In this document: positions 19,801-29,482 of the stretch, one piece after another
Position numbering within the stretch: position 1 is the first letter of the stretch
How the letters are laid out: each line of letters starts with the position of its first letter
Assembly (NCBI GenBank): GCA_947628735.1
Contig: CANRAY010000014.1
Location: 1 to 36,730 of the forward strand
From: an uncultured Clostridia bacterium
GTDB taxonomy: Bacteria > Bacillota > Clostridia > TANB77 > CAG-508
Reading direction: 5' to 3'
DNA: 36,730 nt
Notes under the pieces: generated by a model
Told to the model about the DNA's origin: nothing
The model's input: the letters and a program-made list of their open reading frames with translations, nothing else
Database searches by the model: none
Made by a program: the position numbers and the translations under genes

Positions 19801-20408
19801 GTTGCAACCAATGGAATATCTAATTTTCTAGATAGCTCTACTAATTTTTGATTTACTAAAACTTGTTCTTTTACGCCATTATTTTGTACTTCTAAATAAT
19901 AATCCTTCCCAAAAATACCTTTATACCATAAAGCAATTTTCTCTGCCTCTTCCATATCATTTTTTAAAATTGCTTGATTTACTTCTCCCGCCAAACAAGC
20001 ACTACAACAAATCAAATTTTCATGATATTGTTCCAAAATTTCTTTATCTATACGAGGTTTGTAATAAAAACCATCAACATAACTTAAAGACACTAATTTA
20101 GAAAGATTTTTATAACCATCATTATTCTTTGCCAATAAAATTAAATGATTATATTTAGTATCTAAATTAGGATCTTTATCAAATCTACTTCTAGGTGCTA
20201 CATAGACTTCACAACCAATAATGGGTTTAATTCCATTTGCCTTACAAGCTTTATAAAAATCAATTACACCAAACATAGCACCATGATCAGTAATTGCCAT
20301 TGCATCCATACCAAGTTCTTTTGCTCTAACTGGTAAATCTTTAATTCGATTTGCACCATCTAATAAACTAAATTCACTATGTATATGTAAATGAACAAAC
20401 TCTCCCAT
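16884..20408 (-). CDS. dnaE: DNA polymerase III alpha subunit (DnaE type)
   Basis: PHP domain FVHLHIHSEFSLLDG, VGPGRGSGAGSIVAY, MPDFDVDFCYERR, GIFQFES, SLYRPGPMDQIP; start set to ATG at 20408 (MGEF) after aaaggag rather than upstream GTG. Confidence 0.97.
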   Translation of the reverse strand: MGEFVHLHIHSEFSLLDGANRIKDLPVRAKELGMDAMAITDHGAMFGVIDFYKACKANGIKPIIGCEVYVAPRSRFDKDPNLDTKYNHLILLAKNNDGYKNLSKLVSLSYVDGFYYKPRIDKEILEQYHENLICCSACLAGEVNQAILKNDMEEAEKIALWYKGIFGKDYYLEVQNNGVKEQVLVNQKLVELSRKLDIPLVATNDAHYLKREDAYNHEVLLCIQTGKRMTDEDRMRFETDELYVKSSEEMKEYFKNIPEAVENTVKIAEECNVEFEFGHTILPNYDVPEEFETHFDYLKKLTDDGIIKRYGENPSQEIIDRKEYELSVINKMGYVDYFLIVWDYINYAKLNGIPVGPGRGSGAGSIVAYSIGITDIDPIHYNLIFERFLNPERISMPDFDVDFCYERRQEVIDYVGRKYGADHVSQIITFGTMSARMVIRDVGRALDLPYAEADKLAKMIPNEIHITIKKAMEQNKELEQLYETDSEIKKLLDIAMALEGMPRQASTHACGIVITKEPVDTYVPLYVRDGTISTQFIMTTLEELGLLKMDFLGLRTLTVIQDTKDLVKQNQGIDVQFDENMNDAKVYKQWQDGSSVGIFQFESQGMTNFMKELKPDCLEDIIAGVSLYRPGPMDQIPRYIANKKDPEHAVYTHPSLKPILNVTYGCMVYQEQVMQIVRDLAGYSLGRADLVRRAMGKKKLDVMAKEREIFINGQVDENGNVVVPGCVRNGIDAESANKIFDEMAEFAKYAFNKSHAAAYAVLSYQTAYLKTYYPAEFMAAMLNSFLGNLDKIPGYIDECKNLNVEILKPDINKSYTRFTVDGNKIRFGLGSIKNVGTSAVDEIVKEREKNGEYKDFGDFCERIKEASVNKKCVESLIKAGAFEGFEQTRSTLMESYEDIIDSIADTNKKSFDGQVTMFDLGGMDEKHENDMKELKYTYTVVPEYSEKELLSMEKEMLGLYISGHPLEKLRDQIEKQTNINSLQMRELGESIAESDEEKLQMLETDTIQKVMQFKDEQNVKFAGIISNIKKKYTKNNTLMAFVTIEDLYGSGEVIVFESCYQACSSILMVDNIVLVEGRLSIREDESATIVAREIKEFGPQKKKVLSVDVTELNDEMKEKLRGMIKFFTGEMNNIQLQIINGQKKDMAGGIYTTPDIISEFKELIGEERVKLEEI

Positions 20409-20420
20409 TTTTTCTCCTTT

Positions 20421-20476
20421 TGTCACTTTGGGGACGTTCCTTTTTGTGCCAATTTTGTCACCTTAGGGACATACCT
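20421..20476. repeat. Two tandem degenerate copies of a REP/RAYT-like motif (tgtcactttggggacgttcct / tgtcaccttagggacatacct)
   Basis: 17/21 matches at 35-bp spacing; resembles the GTCAC..GGGGACG.TCC motif I associate with Firmicutes REP-type elements. Confidence 0.6.
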
Positions 20477-20545
20477 TAATTTTTTTGTTTTTGTCATTAT
20501 ATCATATTCTATTTAAATATGTACATTTTTTTCTTGACTTTTTTC

Positions 20546-20574
20546 TTGACTTTTCTCTTTACTTTTCATATACT
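20546..20574 (+). promoter_or_regulatory. Putative sigma-A promoter for the 84-aa membrane protein
   Basis: TTGACT-N17-TATACT. Confidence 0.6.
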
Positions 20575-20613
20575 ATTATTGACAAAATTATATTTAACAA
20601 AGGAGGAAATTTT

Positions 20614-20868
20614 ATGGAAGAAACTGAAGAAAATACTTCTACTAAAAAAGCTACAAGTACAAAAACTGCAAAAGCTACTAAAACTACTAAAGACAAAAAA
20701 GCTATCAAAGCTGCTAAGAAAGAAGAAAAAAGAAAGAGAAGAGAATCTAAACCTTCACCTTCTCCAATGTTAGCTGTTGCTATTGTTGCTACTACATTAG
20801 TTATTGGTGTTTACTTAATTTTAGACGCTATTTTAACAAATATCGTACACCTAATGACATTAATATAG
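20614..20868 (+). CDS. Small Lys/Thr-rich single-TM protein (possible SecE-like C-terminus)
   Basis: ATG at 20614 preceded by aaaggagg; basic tail, then LAVAIVATTLVIGVYLILDAILTNIVHLM. Confidence 0.7.
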   Translation: MEETEENTSTKKATSTKTAKATKTTKDKKAIKAAKKEEKRKRRESKPSPSPMLAVAIVATTLVIGVYLILDAILTNIVHLMTLI

Positions 20869-20885
20869 ATTTAATAAATTTACAT

Positions 20886-20921
20886 AAAAAAATAAGAGAT
20901 TATGATCTCTTATTTTTTTAT
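20886..20921. terminator. Bidirectional terminator at end of the rplQ operon
   Basis: aaaaaataagagat-tatg-atctcttatttttt. Confidence 0.85.
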
Positions 20922-20925
20922 CTTA

Positions 20926-21453
20926 TTAAACTAATTCTAATATAACAGTTTCAGCTCCGTCTCCTCTTCTTTGTCCAAGTTTTAGGATACGTGTATATCC
21001 TCCTACTCTATTTCCTGCATATTTTGGAGCAATATCTTCAAATAATTTTGCAACTAAATCTATATTTTTTCCTTCACTATCTTTTACTTTATTTAATTGT
21101 GTCATAATTTTTCTTCTTGCATTTAATCTTGAAGGCATATCTTTTTGTCTTTTTTCAGTAGTTACTTCTTTTACTACTCTTAGATATTCTTTACCGTTTT
21201 TGCTTTTTACAAGCTCTGTTGCTTTATTACCACTACCATCTAATTTTGCTTTAGATACTTTAACATCTACTAATTCAAAATTATCTTTTTCTTTAATGGC
21301 AAGTGCAATAATACTATCAACTATTGCTTTAGTTTCTTTTGCTCTAGCTTCTGTTGTTTCAATTTTTCCGTGTAATATTAAATCTGTAGCTTGTGTTTTT
21401 AGCATTGCTAATCTAATATCTGATGTTCTGCCTAACTTTCTATTTGTTGCCAC
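20926..21453 (-). CDS. rplQ: 50S ribosomal protein L17
   Basis: [54 protein letters not shown]. Confidence 0.96.
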   Translation of the reverse strand: MATNRKLGRTSDIRLAMLKTQATDLILHGKIETTEARAKETKAIVDSIIALAIKEKDNFELVDVKVSKAKLDGSGNKATELVKSKNGKEYLRVVKEVTTEKRQKDMPSRLNARRKIMTQLNKVKDSEGKNIDLVAKLFEDIAPKYAGNRVGGYTRILKLGQRRGDGAETVILELV

Positions 21454-21474
21454 TGTATTTCCCTCCTTATTTTA

Positions 21475-22422
21475 CTAATCTTCATCTCTTATAAAATCCA
21501 AACCTAATAAGTGCAACTTATTAGTTACTTCATCTAAAGATTTCTTTCCTAGATTTCTTACTTTCATCATATCTGCTATTGTTTTATTTGTTAAATCTTC
21601 TACAGTTGAAATACCAGCTCTTTTTAAGCAATTGAATGATCTTACTGATAGTTCTAAGTCCTCAATTGACATTTCTAAAACTTTTTCTTTCTTTGTTTCT
21701 TCTTTTTCAACCATAACTTGTGTATTTTTAGCAGTTTCTGATAAATCAATAAATAATTCTAGATGTCCTGTCATAACTTTAGCTGCTAAGCTTAAAGCTT
21801 CATATGGTTTTAAACTTCCATCTGTCCAAACTTCTATAGTTAATCTATCGTAATCTACTCTTTGACCAACTCTAGTGTTTTCTACCGCATAATTTACTTT
21901 TTTTACTGGTGTAAAAATAGAATCTATTGGAAGTACTCCTAAAGCTTGTTCTGGCTTTTTATTTTTCTCTGCGGTATTATAACCTCTTCCCATCTCTGCT
22001 GTAAGTTCCATTTTTAAATTTCCACCTTCACTTACAGTTGCAATATGTAAATCTGGATTCAATATTTCCACTGTTCCATCAGTAATAATATCTCCTGCTT
22101 TTACTTCTCCTGGTCCTTTAAAATCTATTCTTAACATTTTTTCTTCATTTTTATCTAGTTTTAATCTAACACTTTTTAAATTAACAACTATTTCTGGAAC
22201 ATCCTCTACGACATCTTTGATTGTAGAAAATTCATGTAGAACTCCTTCTATTTTTATGCTTGTAATAGCACTTCCAGGAAGTGATGATAGTAATATTCTT
22301 CTTAGAGAATTTCCAATTGTTATACCATATCCTCTTTCTAATGGTTCACAAACAAATTTTGCGTAGTTACTATCCTTGCCAATTTCTAAGCATTTAATAT
22401 TTGGTTTTTCAAATTCTATCAT
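21475..22422 (-). CDS. rpoA: RNA polymerase alpha subunit
   Basis: [29 protein letters not shown]-terminal [16 protein letters not shown]. Confidence 0.98.
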   Translation of the reverse strand: MIEFEKPNIKCLEIGKDSNYAKFVCEPLERGYGITIGNSLRRILLSSLPGSAITSIKIEGVLHEFSTIKDVVEDVPEIVVNLKSVRLKLDKNEEKMLRIDFKGPGEVKAGDIITDGTVEILNPDLHIATVSEGGNLKMELTAEMGRGYNTAEKNKKPEQALGVLPIDSIFTPVKKVNYAVENTRVGQRVDYDRLTIEVWTDGSLKPYEALSLAAKVMTGHLELFIDLSETAKNTQVMVEKEETKKEKVLEMSIEDLELSVRSFNCLKRAGISTVEDLTNKTIADMMKVRNLGKKSLDEVTNKLHLLGLDFIRDED

Positions 22423-22464
22423 TTTTATCCTCCTAAATTTAGAAACATATCACTTCTTAGCCGA

Positions 22465-23091
22465 TTATTTTGAGTAAAGCTCTACGATTAAGTGCTCTTC
22501 TACTGGTAAATCAACATCTGCTCTTTCTGCTAGTCTTATAACTTTTCCACTTAATTTTTTAGCATCTTTTTCTAGCCATTCTGGAACAGGTCTTGCTCCA
22601 TTTGCTTCAACGTTTACTTTAATTGCTCCATTATCTTTTCTGATTTCTCTTACGCTAACAATATCTCCTGCTTTTACTAAATATGATGGGATATCAACTT
22701 TTTGTCCATTAACTTCAAAAGCTCCATGTGTAATAAGCATTCTTGCTTGTGCTCTTGAACTTCCATATCCTAATCTATATACAACATTATCTAATCTACT
22801 TTCTAATATTTGAAGTAAAACTTCACCAGTTTTTCCTCTTGTTTTAGAAGCCATATCAAAGTATTTTCTAAATTGTTTTTCACCTACACCATAAAATGCT
22901 TTTGTTTTTTGTTTTTCTCTTAACTGTGTTCCATACTCAGAAAGCTTTTTCTTTTTTTGTCCATTTTGTCCTGGAGCATAGTTTCTTCTTGAAATACTGC
23001 ATTTATCTGTGTAACATCTTGAACCTTTTAAGAACAATTTTTGTCCTTCTCTACGACAAATACGGCATTGTTCGTCTTTATATCTTGCCAT
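22465..23091 (-). CDS. rpsD: 30S ribosomal protein S4
   Basis: [22 protein letters not shown]...[24 protein letters not shown]. Confidence 0.97.
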   Translation of the reverse strand: MARYKDEQCRICRREGQKLFLKGSRCYTDKCSISRRNYAPGQNGQKKKKLSEYGTQLREKQKTKAFYGVGEKQFRKYFDMASKTRGKTGEVLLQILESRLDNVVYRLGYGSSRAQARMLITHGAFEVNGQKVDIPSYLVKAGDIVSVREIRKDNGAIKVNVEANGARPVPEWLEKDAKKLSGKVIRLAERADVDLPVEEHLIVELYSK

Positions 23092-23113
23092 TTTAAAATT
23101 TCACCTTCCTTAA

Positions 23114-23512
23114 TTATACTCTTCTTCTTTTTGGTGGTCTACAACCATTATGTGGTATTGGAGTAACATCCTTAATACTACTAATTTCTAATCCTGCTGA
23201 TTGTAATGACCTAATAGCTGCTTCACGTCCTGAACCTGGACCTTTTACATATACTTCTACTGTTTTTAATCCATGTTCCATAGCTGCTTTAGCTGCTGTT
23301 TCAGCTGCTTCACCAGCTGCAAATGGTGTGCTTTTTCTTGAACCTTTGAAACCTAATTCTCCAGCACTTGCCCAAGATAAAACATTACCTTGTGTGTCGC
23401 TAATTGTAACGATTGTATTATTAAAACTAGAATGAATATGAGCCATTCCTTTTTCAATGTTTTTTCTGTCTCTTCTTCTAGTTACTTTTTTTGTTACATT
23501 CTTTGTAGCCAT
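23114..23512 (-). CDS. rpsK: 30S ribosomal protein S11
   Basis: [45 protein letters not shown]; start MATKN at 23512. Confidence 0.97.
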   Translation of the reverse strand: MATKNVTKKVTRRRDRKNIEKGMAHIHSSFNNTIVTISDTQGNVLSWASAGELGFKGSRKSTPFAAGEAAETAAKAAMEHGLKTVEVYVKGPGSGREAAIRSLQSAGLEISSIKDVTPIPHNGCRPPKRRRV

Positions 23513-23573
23513 TTTTCTATTTTCCTCCTTTTTGAATTTCAACTCTGTATCTTCATCTTATTACTTTTATTTA

Positions 23574-23945
23574 TTATTTTGCTGCTTTGCTCTTGCTTAC
23601 TAATTTTCTTGGACCTTTTCTTGTACGAGCATTTGTCTTTGTTCTTTGTCCTCTTACAGGAAGTCCTTTTCTGTGTCTAATTCCTCTGTAGCATCCAATT
23701 TCAGTTAATCTTTTAATATTTAAAGCAACTTCTCTACGTAAGTCACCTTCTACTTTATAACCTTCCATAGCTTTTCTAATTGCTTGTACTTGGTCATCTG
23801 TTAAATCTTTTACTCTAACATCTGGACTTACTTTAGCTTCCTTTAATATTTTTTGTGAGCTTGTTAAACCAATACCATAAATGTATGTTAAACCAGCCTC
23901 AACTCTTTTTTCTCTAGGTAAATCTACGCCTGCTATACGAGCCAT
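23574..23945 (-). CDS. rpsM: 30S ribosomal protein S13
   Basis: [26 protein letters not shown]...[19 protein letters not shown]. Confidence 0.98.
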   Translation of the reverse strand: MARIAGVDLPREKRVEAGLTYIYGIGLTSSQKILKEAKVSPDVRVKDLTDDQVQAIRKAMEGYKVEGDLRREVALNIKRLTEIGCYRGIRHRKGLPVRGQRTKTNARTRKGPRKLVSKSKAAK

Positions 23946-24021
23946 AATTTTCCTTGCACCTCCACTTAATTTTCTTTTTTACTAAATTTGTTTGTTTGTC
24001 CAGTTACTAAAGGTGAAATGC

Positions 24022-24148
24022 ATCGGAATAATTCCGATCTTTAAATAACATTTTCAAACAATATATAAAACACAAACCTGATATATAACCTTATATATGA
24101 CCTATCAATCATATATAAAGTTACAGCCGCTAATCTTAGATTTGTGTT
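24022..24148 (-). ncRNA. Candidate structured cis-regulatory RNA upstream of rpsM
   Basis: 10-bp outer stem (24069-24078/24139-24148), 15-bp inner hairpin (24085-24099/24110-24124), plus atcggaat-t-attccgat hairpin (24022-24038); G-U pairs only work on the minus-strand RNA. Confidence 0.5.
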
Positions 24149-24163
24149 ATTACCAATTAAAAA

Positions 24164-24277
24164 CTATCCTTGTCTTTGCTTATGTTTAGGATTTTCGCAA
24201 ATTACTCTAATGACACCTTTTCTTTTTATTACTTTACATTTTTCACACATTTTCTTTACTGATGGTCTTACTTTCAT
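24164..24277 (-). CDS. rpmJ: 50S ribosomal protein L36
   Basis: [37 protein letters not shown] translated by hand; too short for the ORF track. Confidence 0.97.
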   Translation of the reverse strand: MKVRPSVKKMCEKCKVIKRKGVIRVICENPKHKQRQG

Positions 24278-24322
24278 TTTTTTCACCTCTTACTTGTATT
24301 TATATATATTTGGGTTAATTTT

Positions 24323-24553
24323 TTACTTTGCTCTCCAGGTAATTCTGCCACGAGTAAGATCATAAGGTGACAGTTCAACTTTTACCTTATCTCCTGGAAG
24401 AATTTTAATATAATTCATTCTTAACTTTCCAGAGATATGAGCTAATATTTGATGTCCATTTTCTAGTTCTACTTTAAAATTTGTATTTGGTAAAGTCTCA
24501 ACAACTGTTCCCTCAACTTCTATAACATCCTCTTTTGACATATTATCCTCCAT
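24323..24553 (-). CDS. infA: Translation initiation factor IF-1
   Basis: [53 protein letters not shown]. Confidence 0.97.
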   Translation of the reverse strand: MEDNMSKEDVIEVEGTVVETLPNTNFKVELENGHQILAHISGKLRMNYIKILPGDKVKVELSPYDLTRGRITWRAK

Positions 24554-24604
24554 ATAGACAATTTCTCTATTCTAAAACAATATCTTTAATAGTATACTAT
24601 AAAA

Positions 24605-25375
24605 TCAAACTAATGTCAATATTTCCGGCTCTTTTTCTGTAATTAAAATTGTATTTTCATAATGTGCTGACAAACTTCCATCATCTGTTAAAATTGTCCA
24701 TCCGTCATCATCCTGATAAATATCATTATTTCCTTCAATTACCATTGGTTCAATAGCTAATGTCATTCCAGGTTCTAATCTGATTCCTTTACCTGGCTTT
24801 CCATAGTTTGGAATTCCTGGATCTTCATGCATTTCTCTTCCTATCCCATGTCCTTGAAATTCTCTTACCACACTATATCCTTTATTTTCAACAAATTCTC
24901 CTATAGCATGAGAAATATCACCAATTCGATTTCCTGGCACTGCATATTTAATTCCTTCAAAAAAAGCTTGTTTTGTAATTTCTACTAACTTTCTTGCATT
25001 TTCAGAAGCATTTCCTACTATAAAAGTTCTTGCAGCATCACCATTAAATCCATTTTTTAAAACAACTAAATCTACACTAACTAAATCACCATCTTGAATA
25101 ATTTTATGTGCTGATGGAATTCCATGAATAACTTCATCATTTATTGATACACATAATGTAGCTGGAAAATCAGGAACACCTCTCATTCCACTAGGATATC
25201 CTTTTTGTGCTGGTATTCCTCCATTTTCCTTAATCACTTTTTCAGCAAAGTGATCTAATTCCAAAGTAGACATACCGGGTTTAATTACTTTTTCTATTTC
25301 TTTATATACTAAACCTGTAATCTTACAAGCTTCCCTCATCAATTCAATTTCTTTTTTTGATTTTATTGTTACCAA
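24605..25375 (-). CDS. map: Type I methionyl aminopeptidase
   Basis: SINDEVIHGIPS, GDLVSVDLVVLKNGFNGDAARTF, GHGIGREMHEDP, LAIEPM. Confidence 0.97.
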   Translation of the reverse strand: MVTIKSKKEIELMREACKITGLVYKEIEKVIKPGMSTLELDHFAEKVIKENGGIPAQKGYPSGMRGVPDFPATLCVSINDEVIHGIPSAHKIIQDGDLVSVDLVVLKNGFNGDAARTFIVGNASENARKLVEITKQAFFEGIKYAVPGNRIGDISHAIGEFVENKGYSVVREFQGHGIGREMHEDPGIPNYGKPGKGIRLEPGMTLAIEPMVIEGNNDIYQDDDGWTILTDDGSLSAHYENTILITEKEPEILTLV

Positions 25376-25376
25376 T

Positions 25377-26033
25377 TTAATTACTTCCTTTTAAGTATTG
25401 CTTTATATTGCTAACAGCTTCATCCAAATCAGTTGGACAAATTGAATATAGCATATTATGATTTTCATAAAAATCTAATAATTCTTGTGAATTCTGATGA
25501 TATACAACCAATCTTTTTCTTACGGTTTCTTCATTATCATCATCTCTTTTTGAAAGTTTACTGCCACAAATATCACAAATACCCTCCTCTTTTGGAGGTC
25601 TTGTTTTTAAATTGTAAATTGCTCCACACTCTTTGTTAGAACATGTTAATCTACCAGAAAGTCTTTCAATTATTACTTCATCTGGTACATTCAATTCGAT
25701 TGTAACTTGTTTTTGATTTGGTCTTGTTTCTGTCAAAAATTCTGACAAAGCTTTTGCTTGAACTACAGTTCTTGCAAAGCCATCTAAAATAGCTCCTTCT
25801 TCTACATCTTTTTGTGATAAACGATCCTTTATCATTCCCATTGTAACATCATCTGGAACTAATAATCCTTGTTTGATATATTCTTCCGCTTTTTTACCAA
25901 GTTCTGTTTGTCTACTCATTTGATCACGAAAAATATCCCCTGTTGATAAATGTTTTAAATTCATATCTTGAGATAATATTTTTCCAATCGTGCCTTTACC
26001 ACTACCTGGTGCTCCTAGCATTACTATATACAT
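25377..26033 (-). CDS. adk: Adenylate kinase (zinc-lid type)
   Basis: MYIVMLGAPGSGKGTIGKILS, HLSTGDIFR, LDGFARTV, lid CSNKECGAIYN...CDICGSKL; start corrected to 26033. Confidence 0.97.
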   Translation of the reverse strand: MYIVMLGAPGSGKGTIGKILSQDMNLKHLSTGDIFRDQMSRQTELGKKAEEYIKQGLLVPDDVTMGMIKDRLSQKDVEEGAILDGFARTVVQAKALSEFLTETRPNQKQVTIELNVPDEVIIERLSGRLTCSNKECGAIYNLKTRPPKEEGICDICGSKLSKRDDDNEETVRKRLVVYHQNSQELLDFYENHNMLYSICPTDLDEAVSNIKQYLKGSN

Positions 26034-26090
26034 AAACCATTTCACCTCTATACATTTTATTATTAAAAAGAAACAATCATATAAGTTACA

Positions 26091-26133
26091 ATCAGAGGCA
26101 AATAGCAAATGCTATTGCTATTTATCCTCTGAT
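26091..26133 (-). other. Long hairpin between adk and secY
   Basis: atcagagg...aaatagca-atagcatt-tgctattt...cctctgat inverted repeat. Confidence 0.7.
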
Positions 26134-26142
26134 GATTTTATC

Positions 26143-27486
26143 TTATTCTAAAAAGCCTTTATAATGTCTCATAACAAGTTGTGATTCTAATTGTTGTACC
26201 ATTTCTAGAGCAACACCTACAACAATCAAAATTGATGTACCACCGAATGCCAAGTCTACACCTGGTATAAATCTAACTAGCATTGGAAGAATAGCAATAA
26301 TTGCTAAGAATAATCCACCAAACCAAGTTAATTTTCCAATAATTGATGATAAATAATCTGTTGTTGGCTTACCAGCTCTGATTCCTGGTATAAATCCACC
26401 ATTCTTTTTAATATTATTTGAAACTTCTGCTGGATTAAATGTAGCATATGTATAGAAGAATGTAAATCCAACAATTAACAAAATATAAACAATTGCATTT
26501 GCTATTGAATATCCAATAGGCAATTGCTCTGCACCCAATGTTGTTGTAGAAGTAGCTATTGAGAATTTATATATTACTGACCAAAATCCAGTTTCAGTTG
26601 CAATATTAGGTGCAAACATTTGAATAATCATTGCTGGGAATGTCATAAATGATGAAGCAAATATAATAGGCATTACACCTGCCATAGCAAGTTTTAATGG
26701 AATATGTGTATTTTGTGCTCCTACCATTTTTCTTCCTGCAACTCTCTTTGAATATTGTACAGGAACTTTTCTTTCAGCTTGTTGTACAAATACAACACCT
26801 GTTACTAAAATAATAGCTCCTATAATAATTCCTAAAGTCATTAATAATCCTACTGTAAAAGTAGTTCCTGCAGCACCACTTAGTAAATTCCAAATAGTAC
26901 CTAAAACTCCTGGTAATCCTGCAATGATACCAACAAAGATAATCATAGAAATTCCATTTCCAATTCCTTTGTTAGTAATTTCATCACCTAACCACATAAG
27001 TAATGCTGTTCCAGCCATCAATGAAATGACAACTGTAAATCCTGTTAAAAATCCTGTATCCATAAATATACCTGTAGATCTATATGACAAGTATAATCCA
27101 ATTCCTTCAATTAAGGCTAATACTATGGTTAGAAGTTTTGTATATTTATTAATTTTTCTTCTACCTTCTTCGCCACCCTCTTTAGTTAATCGTTCTAAAG
27201 CAGGTATAACCATTGCTAATAATTGTATTACGATTGATGCCGTAATATATGGGCTTATTGACATAGCAAAAATTGAAAATCTTGAAAAAGCTCCTCCTGA
27301 AATCATATCAATAAGACCAGCCATTCCGTTATTTGAAGTTTGCATATATTCAGCTAATGTAAATGTATCTACTCCTGGAACTGTTATCCAACATCCAAAT
27401 CTAAAGATAACAATTAATAATAATGTATATAATATCTTCTTTCTAACGTCTGGGGTTTTTAGTGCGTTTTTTATTGTTTTAAACAA
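26143..27486 (-). CDS. secY: Preprotein translocase subunit SecY
   Basis: FRFGCWITVPGVD, SIFAMSISPYITASIVIQLL, NKGIGNGISMIIF, PGIRAGKPTTDYL. Confidence 0.98.
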   Translation of the reverse strand: MFKTIKNALKTPDVRKKILYTLLLIVIFRFGCWITVPGVDTFTLAEYMQTSNNGMAGLIDMISGGAFSRFSIFAMSISPYITASIVIQLLAMVIPALERLTKEGGEEGRRKINKYTKLLTIVLALIEGIGLYLSYRSTGIFMDTGFLTGFTVVISLMAGTALLMWLGDEITNKGIGNGISMIIFVGIIAGLPGVLGTIWNLLSGAAGTTFTVGLLMTLGIIIGAIILVTGVVFVQQAERKVPVQYSKRVAGRKMVGAQNTHIPLKLAMAGVMPIIFASSFMTFPAMIIQMFAPNIATETGFWSVIYKFSIATSTTTLGAEQLPIGYSIANAIVYILLIVGFTFFYTYATFNPAEVSNNIKKNGGFIPGIRAGKPTTDYLSSIIGKLTWFGGLFLAIIAILPMLVRFIPGVDLAFGGTSILIVVGVALEMVQQLESQLVMRHYKGFLE

Positions 27487-27921
27487 CTAAATCACCTCTG
27501 CCTTTCCTCCTAAAGCTTCTATTTTTTCTTTAGCAGCTTTAGTAAATCTTACAGCTTTAACTGTTAATTTTTTATCTAATTTACCAGTTGCAAGGATAAC
27601 TATTCCGTCATTTGCTTTACTGATAATTCTATCTTTTATTAAAGTTTCTGCTGTAACTTCTTCGACTGTTGATTTATTAAGCATTGTTAAAGTTACTTCT
27701 GTATAATTTCTAGTATTGATATTTGTAAATCCTCTTTTTGGTAATCTTCTATATAATGGTGTTTGACCACCTTCGAATCCACGTCTAACTCCTCCACCAG
27801 ATCTTGCTTTTTGTCCTTTATGACCTTTTCCAGAAGTTTTTCCTAAACCTGAACCAATACCACGTCCAACTCTTGTTCTTTTTGTGGCTTTTTGTGCTGG
27901 TTTTAATTCGTTTAATTTCAT
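27487..27921 (-). CDS. rplO: 50S ribosomal protein L15
   Basis: [40 protein letters not shown]. Confidence 0.97.
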   Translation of the reverse strand: MKLNELKPAQKATKRTRVGRGIGSGLGKTSGKGHKGQKARSGGGVRRGFEGGQTPLYRRLPKRGFTNINTRNYTEVTLTMLNKSTVEEVTAETLIKDRIISKANDGIVILATGKLDKKLTVKAVRFTKAAKEKIEALGGKAEVI

Positions 27922-27942
27922 TTTGAGTTACACCTCCTTAAA

Positions 27943-28461
27943 TTATAAAATTTCGTCTACTCTTTTTCCTCTTTTTTTAGCAATTTGTTCTACTGTTTTC
28001 ATTGCTTTTAATCCTTCAATTGTAGCATAAACTACGTTTCTTGGATTGTTTGTTCCGATAACTTTTGTTCTAATATCTTTGTATCCAGCAAGTTCTAGAA
28101 CAGGTCTTACACTACCACCTGCAATAACTCCAGTACCTTCTTCAGCTGGTTTTAATAAAACATTAGCACTACCAAATTTACCAACATATTCATGAGGTAT
28201 AGTTGTTCCAACAATAGCAACTTCTACTAAGTTTTTCTTAGCTTCTTCTATTGCTTTTTTAATAGCATCTGGAACTTCAGCTGCTTTACCATTTCCTACA
28301 CCAACATGACCATTTTCATCGCCAACAACAACAACAGCACTAAATCTAAAAGTTCTTCCACCTTTTACAACTTTTGCAACTCTGTTAATTGCTACAACTT
28401 TTTCTTTTAATTCAGATGTATTTTCTGATTGCACTTTTCTTTTCCTCCTTATCTTAAACAA
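27943..28461 (-). CDS. rpsE: 30S ribosomal protein S5
   Basis: [45 protein letters not shown]. Confidence 0.97.
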   Translation of the reverse strand: MFKIRRKRKVQSENTSELKEKVVAINRVAKVVKGGRTFRFSAVVVVGDENGHVGVGNGKAAEVPDAIKKAIEEAKKNLVEVAIVGTTIPHEYVGKFGSANVLLKPAEEGTGVIAGGSVRPVLELAGYKDIRTKVIGTNNPRNVVYATIEGLKAMKTVEQIAKKRGKRVDEIL

Positions 28462-28479
28462 TTTCGTTTTGCATAGCTA

Positions 28480-28839
28480 TTAGAAATCTAATCCGCCTTC
28501 TCTTGCGGCATCAGCTAATTCTTGAACAACACCATGATAAATATATCCGCCTCTATCAAAAACAACTGATTTTATCTTCTTTTCGCCTGCTCTTTTTGCT
28601 ATTAAAGCTCCTACTTCTTTAGCAGCTTCTTTATTTGCATGCTTTGTTTTTACTTCTTTGTCCAATGTTGAAGCTTGTGCTAGAGTTTTTCCAGCTACAT
28701 CATCAACAAGTTGTACATATAAATTACTATTGCTTCTATATACACAAAGTCTAGGACATTCTGCTGTTCCTGAAACTTTTCTACGTACTCTTAAATGTCT
28801 TCTATTTCTTTCAGCTTTTCTATCTGTCTTTGTAATCAT
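28480..28839 (-). CDS. rplR: 50S ribosomal protein L18
   Basis: [34 protein letters not shown]...[12 protein letters not shown]. Confidence 0.97.
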   Translation of the reverse strand: MITKTDRKAERNRRHLRVRRKVSGTAECPRLCVYRSNSNLYVQLVDDVAGKTLAQASTLDKEVKTKHANKEAAKEVGALIAKRAGEKKIKSVVFDRGGYIYHGVVQELADAAREGGLDF

Positions 28840-28923
28840 TTCTTTCTCCTTTCTAATCAGAGTAACAGCCCTGATTTACTTCAATTACAATTACTTATTT
28901 ATATACTTTTTAACTATTACAGT

Positions 28924-29463
28924 TTATTTTTTACCAGCTTTACCCTCTTTACGTCTAATATGCTCTTCAGCATATTTAATACCTTTACCTCTATATACTT
29001 CTGGTGGTCTCTTTGTTCTTACAACAGCTGCTGTTTGACCAACTAATTCTTTATCAATTCCTCTTACTGTAATGTGGTTAGCATCTGGAACATCAAAAGT
29101 AATACCTGCTGGTGGATCCATTTCTACTGGATGTGAGTAACCTAAGCTCATTACTAATTTGTTACCTTTCTTTTGAGCTCTATAACCAACACCATTGATT
29201 TCTAGATCTCTTTTATACTCATTAACAACACCTTCAATCATGTTATTAATTAATGTTCTTGTTAAACCATGTAAACTTCTATTTTCTGGTTCGTCATCTG
29301 GTCTTTTTACAGTAATAACATTGTTTTCTAGAGTAACTTCCATATTTTTATGTAAGTCTTTTTCTAGTGTACCCTTTGGACCTTTTACTGTAATATGATG
29401 TCCTTCAACTTTAACTTCTACACCTTGTGGTACATTAATAGGTTTATTTCCTATTCTTGACAT
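28924..29463 (-). CDS. rplF: 50S ribosomal protein L6
   Basis: MSRIGNKPINVPQGVEV...KRPPEVYRGKGIKY. Confidence 0.97.
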   Translation of the reverse strand: MSRIGNKPINVPQGVEVKVEGHHITVKGPKGTLEKDLHKNMEVTLENNVITVKRPDDEPENRSLHGLTRTLINNMIEGVVNEYKRDLEINGVGYRAQKKGNKLVMSLGYSHPVEMDPPAGITFDVPDANHITVRGIDKELVGQTAAVVRTKRPPEVYRGKGIKYAEEHIRRKEGKAGKK

Positions 29464-29482
29464 CTTGGTTTTCCCTCCTTTT

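Noticed and set aside
25377-26108. Extended adk start (MLFASDCNLYDCFFLIIKCIEVKWF...)
   Set aside because: Extension runs through the intergenic hairpin; the ATG at 26033 with upstream gaggtg gives canonical MYIVMLGAPGSGKGT.
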